From NCBI GenBank assembly GCA_021802085.1, contig JAKAAZ010000030.1, positions 1 to 21,513 of the forward strand: DNA of 21,513 bases. The letters run 5' to 3'. This document shows positions 15,169 to 21,513 of the stretch, one piece after another (within the stretch, counting starts at the first letter, position 1; each line of letters begins with the position of its first letter). The stretch is from Acidobacteriota bacterium (GTDB lineage: Bacteria > Acidobacteriota > Terriglobia > Terriglobales > Acidobacteriaceae). The notes under the pieces were generated by a model. It was given only the letters and a program-made list of their open reading frames with translations. It made no database searches and was not told the origin of the DNA. The position numbers were made by a program, and so were the translations under genes.

Positions 15169-17625
15169 ATGTCCAGTGATTTCTTAAGTGTAATTCATCC
15201 CGGCGAGCGGAAAGGTCGGGAAAGGGATGGGTCGAAACAGGTTTATCCTGTTCTGCCCGTTCGAGATACAGTTCTGTTCCCCCACGCGGTTCTGCCGTTG
15301 ACGGTGGGACGGGAAAGCTCCATCCAGTTGGTGCAGTCGTTGGGGGAGGAAAAAACCATCATTGTGGTGGCGCAGCGCGAAGCGCGCATGGATGCTCCCC
15401 AACCGCCCGATCTGCACGCGATAGGGACCTTGGCGACTGTGCATAAGGTCGTGAAAATGCCGAATCAGAGTCTGTTCGTTTTTACCGAAGGCACCGAGCG
15501 GGTAAAGTTGACGGACTTTGACCAGTCCGCCCCGTACATGACGGCCGAGGTGGAAGTGATTGAAGACACAGAACCGCCCAAAGGCCCGGAGACCGAGGCG
15601 TTGCAGCGGAACATCCTGGCCCAGTTTCAGCACATCGTGACCGCCTCGCCGACGCTGTCGGACGAGTTGCAGACAATTGCGCTGAACATTGAGGAGCCAG
15701 GGCGGCTGGTCGATTTCATCGCCTCGTCCCTGCCCATTCTGTCGACCATCGATAAGCAGGAACTTCTGGAAACGCCTGATGTTCTTGCCCGCATGACACG
15801 CATGAACCGGCATCTCGCCAAGGAACTGGAAGTGCAGCAACTGCGCAACAAGATCCAGACCGAAGTGCAGGACCAGGTGCAGCAATCGCAGCGGGATTAC
15901 TACCTGCGCGAGCAGATGAAAGCGATTCAAAAAGAGTTGGGCGAGATGGATGAAGGCCAGAAGGACATTGAGGAGCTGCGCGAGAAGCTGGAAGCGGCTG
16001 GGATGCCGGAGGCGGTGAAGAAGGAAGGGTTGAAGGAGTTGAGCCGGCTATCGCGGATGTCTCCGATGGCGCCCGACTATTCCATCACGCGCAACTACAT
16101 TGAATGGCTGGTGGTACTGCCGTGGACGAAATCGTCGGGCAGCGAGGTGGACATTGCCAAGGCGAAGGAGATTCTGGATGAGGACCACTACGACCTGAAA
16201 AAGGTGAAGGAACGCATTCTGGATTACCTTGCCGTGCGCCGACTGAAGCCGGACATGAAGGGGCCGATCCTGTGTTTTGTCGGACCTCCGGGCGTGGGGA
16301 AAACGTCGCTTGGGCGCAGTATTGCGCGGGCGCTGGGACGAAAGTTCCAGCGGATTTCCCTTGGCGGCATGCATGATGAGGCCGAAATTCGCGGACATCG
16401 CCGCACGTACATTGGCGCCATGCCGGGACAGATCATGCAATCGCTGCGCCGGGCGGAGACCAACGATCCTGTATTTATGCTGGACGAGGTCGACAAACTG
16501 GGGCGGGATTTCCGCGGCGATCCGTCATCGGCGCTACTGGAAACGTTGGATCCGGAGCAGAATTTCAGCTTCCGTGACAATTATCTGGACGTGCCGTTCG
16601 ATCTGTCCAAGGTGCTGTTCATTTGCACGGCGAACATGCTCGACCCGATTCCAGAGCCGCTGCGGGACCGCATGGAGATCATCGAGCTGACCGGATATAC
16701 GGAAGATGAGAAGGTCCATATCGCGTTTCGGTATCTGATTCCCCGGCAGATCAAAGAAAATGGCATCGAGGCAAAGGACATTGAATTTCCTGAAGAAGCG
16801 GTGCGCAGCATGGTGCGCCATTACACGCACGAAGCCGGCGTCCGCAAGCTGGAGCAATGGATTGGGACCGTCTGCCGCAAGCAGGCGCGACGGATTGCCG
16901 AAGGAGTGACAGACAAACTGGTCGTCACGCCGGCGGTGATCCAGGAATTTCTGGGCGGCATCAAAGTGCGCGTGGATACGGAAATCGCCGAGCGCACCAA
17001 GCGGCCGGGCGTTGCGGTGGGCCTCGCCTGGACACCGGCGGGAGGCGACATTCTGTTTATTGAAGCCAACCGGATGAAGGGCAAAGGCGGGTTCACCATG
17101 ACCGGCCAGATTGGCGAGGTGATGCAGGAGTCGATGCAGGCCGCGCTGACCTGGGTGCGCTCGAACGCCAAGCTGCTCAGCCTGAAAGAGGACTTCAACA
17201 CGGAAGTGGACCTGCACATCCATATTCCGGCGGGAGCGATCCCGAAGGATGGACCGTCGGCGGGCGTGACCCTCGCAACCACGCTGGTCTCGCTGATGAC
17301 GGACACGATTATTCGTCCGCTGACAGCAATGACGGGTGAAATTACGTTGAGCGGCAATGTTCTGCCGGTCGGCGGCATCAAGGAGAAGTTCCTGGCGGCG
17401 CGGCGGGCCGGAGTTCGCGACATCATTCTGCCGGAGGAAAACCGGTTGAATGTGGAAGAGGACCTGCTTCCGGAGCAACTCGCCGGCGTGACGATCCACT
17501 ATGCGCGACGCATTGAAGATGTGCTGGCGATTGCGTTGCCGGATGCGTTGAAGCCTCGCGTGCTGGAGGAAGTCATCCAGAATGAGCCGCCTGTCACGCG
17601 GGTGCTGGAGACGGCGCGAGCGTAA
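15169..17625 (+). CDS. lon: ATP-dependent Lon protease
   Basis: Lon is a cytoplasmic AAA+ serine protease that degrades misfolded and regulatory proteins. The 818-residue product matches LonA layout: N-terminal substrate-binding domain (about 25-215, with VLPVRDTVLFPHAVLPL), a coiled coil (about 225-300, LREQMKAIQKELGEMDE), AAA+ module with Walker A GPPGVGKTS (372-380) and Walker B VFMLDEVDKL (435-444), and the protease domain with Ser697 in PKDGPSAGVT and Lys740 in GGIKEK. The Ser-Lys spacing of 43 equals that of E. coli Lon (S679/K722). Nothing essential is missing. The ATG at 15169 is preceded by GGGTG a few bases upstream. I see no CIRCE element or clear heat-shock promoter in the 144-base leader. 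Confidence 0.97.
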   Translation: MSSDFLSVIHPGERKGRERDGSKQVYPVLPVRDTVLFPHAVLPLTVGRESSIQLVQSLGEEKTIIVVAQREARMDAPQPPDLHAIGTLATVHKVVKMPNQSLFVFTEGTERVKLTDFDQSAPYMTAEVEVIEDTEPPKGPETEALQRNILAQFQHIVTASPTLSDELQTIALNIEEPGRLVDFIASSLPILSTIDKQELLETPDVLARMTRMNRHLAKELEVQQLRNKIQTEVQDQVQQSQRDYYLREQMKAIQKELGEMDEGQKDIEELREKLEAAGMPEAVKKEGLKELSRLSRMSPMAPDYSITRNYIEWLVVLPWTKSSGSEVDIAKAKEILDEDHYDLKKVKERILDYLAVRRLKPDMKGPILCFVGPPGVGKTSLGRSIARALGRKFQRISLGGMHDEAEIRGHRRTYIGAMPGQIMQSLRRAETNDPVFMLDEVDKLGRDFRGDPSSALLETLDPEQNFSFRDNYLDVPFDLSKVLFICTANMLDPIPEPLRDRMEIIELTGYTEDEKVHIAFRYLIPRQIKENGIEAKDIEFPEEAVRSMVRHYTHEAGVRKLEQWIGTVCRKQARRIAEGVTDKLVVTPAVIQEFLGGIKVRVDTEIAERTKRPGVAVGLAWTPAGGDILFIEANRMKGKGGFTMTGQIGEVMQESMQAALTWVRSNAKLLSLKEDFNTEVDLHIHIPAGAIPKDGPSAGVTLATTLVSLMTDTIIRPLTAMTGEITLSGNVLPVGGIKEKFLAARRAGVRDIILPEENRLNVEEDLLPEQLAGVTIHYARRIEDVLAIALPDALKPRVLEEVIQNEPPVTRVLETARA

Positions 17626-17641
17626 TGGGTAAGTCTCAGAT

Positions 17642-17682
17642 CGAAGGACCTGGCGGTGTTGTGCGAACCGCGAGGTCCTTCG
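17642..17682. terminator. Bidirectional hairpin between convergent lon and proC
   Basis: CGAAGGACCT pairs with AGGTCCTTCG (10 bp); after a single G/G mismatch GCGGT pairs with ACCGC (5 bp) around a 9-base loop. It lies 16 bases after the lon stop and 29 bases after the end of proC on the other strand, so it can serve both. No long T-run follows, so rho-independence is not certain. Confidence 0.7.
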
Positions 17683-17710
17683 CGTGCTACCCGTCAACCA
17701 AGCCGTTTCG

Positions 17711-18574
17711 TCAGCTCGATGCGAGTTCCCTGGCGCGCTGGGCGGCGCGCATGACGGCCTTGATGAGCGTGACGCGCAGGCCGCCTTCTTCCAACTCCAG
17801 AATGCCATCGATGGTGCAGCCCGCCGGAGTGGTGACCGCGTCTTTCAGCAGCGCCGGATGGCTGCCGGTTTCAAGCACCATGGTGGCAGCGCCGAGCGCG
17901 GTCTGCGCGGCCAGCAGCGTGGCGATGTCGCGCGGCAAGCCAACCTTGACACCGCCCTCGGCGAGGGATTCCAGAATGATGTAAATGTAGGCGGGACCGC
18001 TGGCGGACAGCGCGGTCACGGCGTCCATGTGTTTTTCATCCACGGTGACGGTGCGGCCGACGCTCGCGAAGACGCGTTCGGCCAGCGCAAGCTGATCGTC
18101 GGTCACAAACTTGCCACGGCAGAGCGCGGTGGCCCCGCAGCCCAGCAGGGAAGGCGTGTTGGGCATGGCGCGAATGACGGCGAGATCGACACCTGCGGCT
18201 TTTTCAATGGCGCTGGTCTTGACCGAGGCCGCGAAGGAGATGATGGTTTTCTTAGCCGTCAGCGCCGGACGGATTTGTGCGATGACTTCAGGGACCGTTT
18301 GCGGCTTGACGCCGAGCAGGATCAGATCGCTATTGCGCGCTGCCGCTAAATTGTCAGTGGTGACAGAAACTCCCCACTGTACGCCAAGGTTCATGGCGCG
18401 TTCGGCGTGCTGCACCGTGGCGCTGATATTTTCCGGGCGGAACAAATGATTTTTCAGGAATGCCTGCAGCAGGATGCCGCCCATTTTGCCCGTACCCAGC
18501 AGCGCGACCTTTGTATCCGATGAGTGGTTCTGTTGTGAAATCGCATGCACTGCTTTTTCTTTTTTCTTTGCCAT
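17711..18574 (-). CDS. proC: Pyrroline-5-carboxylate reductase
   Basis: It reduces 1-pyrroline-5-carboxylate to proline with NAD(P)H, the last step of proline synthesis, in the cytoplasm. The 287-residue product has the Rossmann loop LLGTGKMGG (about 25-33) after a lysine-rich N-terminal extension of about 20 residues, then GVKPQTVPEV, IRAMPNTPSLLG, the substrate-site block TALSASGPAYIY, and the C-terminal VTTPAGCTIDGI in the place of the usual VTSPGGTT. ATG at 18574 with AAGGAA upstream is the best start; a longer in-frame extension would run into the DUF885 gene. It follows the DUF885 gene with only 4 bases between, so the two are probably cotranscribed. Confidence 0.95.
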   Translation of the reverse strand: MAKKKEKAVHAISQQNHSSDTKVALLGTGKMGGILLQAFLKNHLFRPENISATVQHAERAMNLGVQWGVSVTTDNLAAARNSDLILLGVKPQTVPEVIAQIRPALTAKKTIISFAASVKTSAIEKAAGVDLAVIRAMPNTPSLLGCGATALCRGKFVTDDQLALAERVFASVGRTVTVDEKHMDAVTALSASGPAYIYIILESLAEGGVKVGLPRDIATLLAAQTALGAATMVLETGSHPALLKDAVTTPAGCTIDGILELEEGGLRVTLIKAVMRAAQRARELASS

Positions 18575-18578
18575 CAAT

Positions 18579-20507
18579 CTAGTTTCCTTCCGTCGTTCTT
18601 CTTGATGCTGTTTGCGCCTTCGTCTGGACGGCGTATTTTTGTTGTTGTTGCTGGATCCAGGCTTCCACACGCTGTTGCAGGATGTCCATCGGCAGCGCGC
18701 CCGAGTCGAGCACCTCATCGTGAAACGTGCGCAGATCGAAATTCTTGCCGAGTGCCTTCTGCGCTTCCGCGCGCAGCTCAAGAATTTTCAGTCGGCCAAT
18801 GTCGTACGCAAGCGCCTGACCTGGCCAGGCGATGTAGCGATCGACCTCTTCCTGGATGGTAATGTCATCCATCGCGGTATGGTCGTGGAAGTATTGGACC
18901 ATCTGGTCGCGGGTCCAGTGCCGGGAATGCACGCCTGTATCCACGACGAGACGCACGGCGCGCCACATCTGATTTTCCAGCATTCCATATTCGCTGTACG
19001 GATCCTGATAAAAGCCGACTTCCTTGCCGAGTTGCTCGCTATAAAATGCCCAGCCTTCGATAAACGCATCGTAGCTTTCAAAGCGGCGAAAATCCGGCAG
19101 GCCGGTCAGCTCCTGCGCCAGCGAAATTTGAAGATGATGTCCGGGCACGCCTTCGTGGTAGGCGATGGCTTCCACCTGAGTCAGCAGGCGCTTGCTGGCG
19201 TCGGTGGTATTGACGCGAATTTCTCCCGGACGAGAACCATCCGGCGTGCCCGGCTGGTAGTCCGCCGGGACTTGATCGGCAGAGCCGAATGCGGGCATGG
19301 GCACAACCTTCAGCGGGGTCTTGGGAATCTTCGTCGCCAAGTCGGGCAGTTTGGCTTCCATCTGGCTGACGTAGTGCTGGTAGAGGCCCATCAACTGCGC
19401 GCCGGACTGCGCATGCTCCTTAGGATTGTTGACCAGGGATTCGTGCAAGCTGCGCAGGTCCTGGTAGCCGAGTTGATGCACGACGGCCAGCAATTGCGGC
19501 TGAATCCGGGCGACATCCGCCAATCCAATTTGGTAGACCTGATCGGGAGTGAGCTGGGTGGTGGTGAAGCTGTCGACCAGGTGGGCGTAGCAGGCGTTTC
19601 CGTCGGTGTTCGCCCAGATGCCCGGCTGCGTGCGCGCGTGCGGAATATACTCGGCGGTCAGATACTTTGCGAAGTGCGCATAGGCCGGTTGCACCTGGGT
19701 ACGGATTGCCGTGAGTACCGCGGTGCGAATCTGCGCGCGGTCCGCAGCGGAAATGCTGGCTGGGAAGTGCTGGAGCGGGCTGGCGAAGGGAGTATCTTCC
19801 GGTTTGGCCGAGGCCAGTGCGTTCACCTGGGCCAGCACTTTTTGCATGATGTATTGCGGTTCGGTTCGGCCGGATTGCTCGCCGAGCATCATGTCGGTGC
19901 CGATCTGGAGCATGGCCGCAGGCACCTTGTTCAGGCGCGCGACGTAGTGATCGTAGTCGTCGGAGGAAGTAAAGGTGAGCATTTCGGCCAGCATCGGGAG
20001 GTCGACCTGGATGCCATAGAACTGGGTAACGGGAGTCTGCCAGGGATCGCATACGGACGATTCCTGCTGATCGACCAGGTCGTAGACAAGGAGGCGCTTG
20101 CTCAGCTTCTCCTGGTCGCTCATTCCAGTGGTATCGATGGCGCCAAGGCGTTCAATGAAGGCTTCGCCGCGAGCCAGCGAGTCGTTGTATGCCTCGGCCG
20201 AATAGTCGGATAACCGGTCATCGTACCGCTTGTCGCCGATGCTGGAAGCCATTTCCGGCGAGTGCTTCAGGACATCTTCCCAATAGTCTTGGAAAACCTG
20301 ATTGAGCTGCCGAGTACGCGCCTCGAGCGATTCCGGGGCAGTCTGTGGCTGCTGCGGCGCAGGTGCAAGATCCTTGGACTTGAAGGACTGCGGCAGGGCG
20401 GTAGAGGGAATGAGCAGGCACGCGCCGACCGCAACGAGAAACGTAGCGCATGTGGAAAGGGCACCGGATCGGTGCAAACGAGACGTGGGGGCTGTTGCGG
20501 AGGACAT
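18579..20507 (-). CDS. Secreted DUF885-family putative zinc metallopeptidase
   Basis: DUF885 proteins are thought to be zinc peptidases because of a HExxPGHH motif that varies the gluzincin HExxH. The 642-residue product has a signal peptide (hydrophobic about 19-38, ALSTCATFLVAVGACLLI, then a likely cut at STALPQ), so it acts outside the cytoplasm. The motif HEGVPGHH lies at 451-458 and the downstream glutamate motif EGWAFYSE at 484-491, the expected third metal ligand being E484. A helical region fills the N-terminal two thirds. The C-terminus is Gln-rich (QQQQQK). Length is typical of the family. The ATG at 20507 is the first codon that gives a signal peptide. It is cotranscribed with proC (4-base gap). 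The substrate is unknown. Confidence 0.9.
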   Translation of the reverse strand: MSSATAPTSRLHRSGALSTCATFLVAVGACLLIPSTALPQSFKSKDLAPAPQQPQTAPESLEARTRQLNQVFQDYWEDVLKHSPEMASSIGDKRYDDRLSDYSAEAYNDSLARGEAFIERLGAIDTTGMSDQEKLSKRLLVYDLVDQQESSVCDPWQTPVTQFYGIQVDLPMLAEMLTFTSSDDYDHYVARLNKVPAAMLQIGTDMMLGEQSGRTEPQYIMQKVLAQVNALASAKPEDTPFASPLQHFPASISAADRAQIRTAVLTAIRTQVQPAYAHFAKYLTAEYIPHARTQPGIWANTDGNACYAHLVDSFTTTQLTPDQVYQIGLADVARIQPQLLAVVHQLGYQDLRSLHESLVNNPKEHAQSGAQLMGLYQHYVSQMEAKLPDLATKIPKTPLKVVPMPAFGSADQVPADYQPGTPDGSRPGEIRVNTTDASKRLLTQVEAIAYHEGVPGHHLQISLAQELTGLPDFRRFESYDAFIEGWAFYSEQLGKEVGFYQDPYSEYGMLENQMWRAVRLVVDTGVHSRHWTRDQMVQYFHDHTAMDDITIQEEVDRYIAWPGQALAYDIGRLKILELRAEAQKALGKNFDLRTFHDEVLDSGALPMDILQQRVEAWIQQQQQKYAVQTKAQTASRRTTEGN

Positions 20508-20893
20508 GGCATGAGTGTAAATGCGAATGCGGCGGTTGTAACCAAGGCGGCGTTGGCGGCTGTGGGCCCGCCGCCGTCATGTGTTCAGTCGAACGGGGCG
20601 GAGCAGTCAGGGATGTTCCGCCGCATTCGGGCGAGGCCTGCACCACCCGCCGCGTTTCTGATAAGCTATATTCAATAAGCCACTGCTTTCTACAAGCTTT
20701 GTATTTTTTTCGGCACGGAATGCTACACTCTGCTTCTGAATTTGCGGTTCGTTTTGCCGAGTTGTCCGTCAAAAAGGAATTAGGTGACGTTAAGAGCTGT
20801 GTTTCCTGCACTGGGTGCGCTTCGCTTAACTCAACGATACGAAGAGTTCCTCTATAAGTTCCGCAAAATCTTGCGATGTAAGAGAGAGTTTTT
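20508..20893. other. Divergent intergenic region between DUF885 gene and receiver gene
   Basis: These 386 bases hold the promoters of both genes. Visible elements are an imperfect palindrome GGCGGAGCA...TGTTCCGCC (20597-20622, 8 of 9 pairs), a candidate sigma70 pair TTGTAT (20699-20704) and TACACT (20724-20729) with a long 19-base spacer, and a small hairpin CGCAA-AATC-TTGCG (20862-20875) just ahead of the receiver ribosome site. The receiver would have a leader of over 150 bases. No coding sequence is convincing. Confidence 0.4.
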
Positions 20894-21250
20894 GTGAAGC
20901 CAAAGATATTGGTGGTGGATGACGAACGCGTGATTGCCGATACGCTGGTCATCATATTGAACAGGAATGGTTTTGAAGCGACGGCAGCGTATAGCGGGGA
21001 ATCCGCTGTGGAGCTGGCACAGTCGATGCAACCGGAAATGATCATCAGCGATGTCATCATGAATGACATGAACGGCATCGACGCTGCTATCCAGATACGC
21101 AGTCTGCTGCCAAAATGCAAAATTCTACTGTTTTCCGGTCAGGCCGCGACGGCCGATTTGCTGGAAAAAGCCAGGACGCAAGGTCATGAATTTGAAATTC
21201 TGGCCAAGCCCGTACATCCACAGGATTTGCTGACGCATTTGCGCACGTAA
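20894..21250 (+). CDS. Stand-alone response-regulator receiver domain (CheY-like)
   Basis: It is a single phosphoreceiver of 118 residues without an output domain, so it would signal by protein contact. All key residues are present: acidic pair D9-D10 in VVDDE, phospho-acceptor D53 in MIISDVIMNDMNG, the switch Ser81 in LLFSGQ and Lys105 in LAKPVHP. The start is GTG at 20894 with an AGAGAG ribosome site about 6 bases upstream; no ATG fits. No histidine kinase is adjacent. Length is that of CheY or Spo0F. The partner kinase and output are unknown, and a chemotaxis role is not supported by the context. Confidence 0.93.
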   Translation: MKPKILVVDDERVIADTLVIILNRNGFEATAAYSGESAVELAQSMQPEMIISDVIMNDMNGIDAAIQIRSLLPKCKILLFSGQAATADLLEKARTQGHEFEILAKPVHPQDLLTHLRT

Positions 21251-21313
21251 GAAATCAAGTTCAGCGCATTGGAATTTTTCCGGATAATTTTGTTGAGCTA
21301 GTTAAAATAAGAG

Positions 21314-21450
21314 GAGTCATTCGGAGTCCTTCGACTTCGCTCAGGATAAACTCCGCGAAGAATCCAGAGGGCGATGGCGGCGTGTACGATGCAGACATCG
21401 TCTGGATTCTTCACTTCGATCGCCGCCGCGACCTCCGTTCAGAATGACTC
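21314..21450. repeat. MITE-like imperfect palindromic repeat, about 137 bp
   Basis: The ends are inverted 9-bp repeats, GAGTCATTC (21314-21322) and GAATGACTC (21442-21450). Inside them is a perfect 12-bp inverted pair, GAAGAATCCAGA (21357-21368) and TCTGGATTCTTC (21401-21412), and a central ACGATG-CAGA-CATCGT hairpin (21386-21401). The RNA would fold into a long stem. No open reading frame is present. It looks like a non-autonomous miniature element or REP-type repeat. Confidence 0.75.
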
Positions 21451-21470
21451 TACAAACTGTAAATCGGCTA

Positions 21471-21505
21471 TAAAAGCCGGCAACCAGACGGTCTGATTCG
21501 CCGGC
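21471..21505 (-). terminator. Nested hairpin, probable terminator for a minus-strand gene beyond the right edge
   Basis: GCCGGC (21476-21481) pairs with GCCGGC (21500-21505), and inside it CAGAC pairs with GTCTG around a single G. On the minus strand the stem is followed by TTTTAT (21471-21475 region). This is the form of a rho-independent terminator for a gene that enters from the right. Confidence 0.6.
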
Positions 21506-21513
21506 ATGAACGT

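Noticed and set aside
16534..17808. 424-codon open frame antisense to lon
   Set aside because: It is complementary to conserved Lon AAA+ and protease sequence and has Arg/His-rich, low-information composition.
18612..20213. 533-codon open frame antisense to the DUF885 gene
   Set aside because: The minus-strand product has a signal peptide and the HEGVPGHH motif; the plus-strand frame shows no recognisable features.
20710..20728. Sigma54-like GGCACG...GC promoter before the receiver gene
   Set aside because: The GG and GC pairs are 8 bases apart instead of the required 10.

Overview
The window looks like chromosomal DNA of a Gram-negative, GC-rich bacterium. My best guess is an acidobacterium of the Terriglobia group. 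This rests on an outer-membrane assembly operon (Omp85, SurA-like, TamB), a futalosine-type menaquinone prenyltransferase, and two dispersed-looking palindromic repeats that resemble, from memory only, repeats in Terriglobia genomes. No database search was possible. All genes are chromosomal in character; I see no phage, integron, transposase, CRISPR, rRNA or tRNA.

Layout. 1-707 (-): 5' part of a ThiF/MoeB/HesA-family adenylyltransferase that runs off the left edge. 974-9182 (+): a tightly packed envelope operon with an Omp85/BamA-family protein (apparently seven POTRA repeats), a secreted SurA-like chaperone without a parvulin domain, and a 1406-residue TamB-family protein that overlaps it by ATGA. 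9396-10202 (+): a secreted protein with three BON domains. 10223-11777/9 (-): a 14-TM EmrB/QacA-type MFS exporter, convergent with the BON gene. 12159-13019 (+): a UbiA-family prenyltransferase of the MqnP type, ended by a 15-bp perfect hairpin. 13236-13479: a 40-bp tandem repeat array. 13504-14085 (-): two small stress-type genes, a 50-aa lmo0937-like membrane peptide and a CsbD-family protein, with a hairpin between them. 14197-15024 (+): prephenate dehydratase with ACT domain. 15169-17625 (+): Lon protease. 17711-20507 (-): ProC and a secreted DUF885 putative metallopeptidase as a two-gene unit, convergent with lon across a shared hairpin. 20894-21250 (+): a stand-alone response-regulator receiver. 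21314-21513: a MITE-like palindrome and a terminator-like hairpin for an incoming minus-strand gene.

How the genes fit. The Omp85-SurA-like-TamB cluster is a coherent module for carrying and inserting outer-membrane proteins (and, from recent TamB literature, possibly phospholipid) across the periplasm. The BON protein next to it is also periplasmic. Lon, CsbD and the lmo0937-like peptide are stress or protein-quality genes; PheA, ProC and MqnP are housekeeping biosynthesis.

I do not see a clearly new defence or mobile system. The items most worth a second look are the POTRA-expanded Omp85 with its parvulin-less SurA partner, the 40-bp repeat array, the CsbD/lmo0937 pair with its intercistronic hairpin, and the 137-bp MITE-like palindrome.
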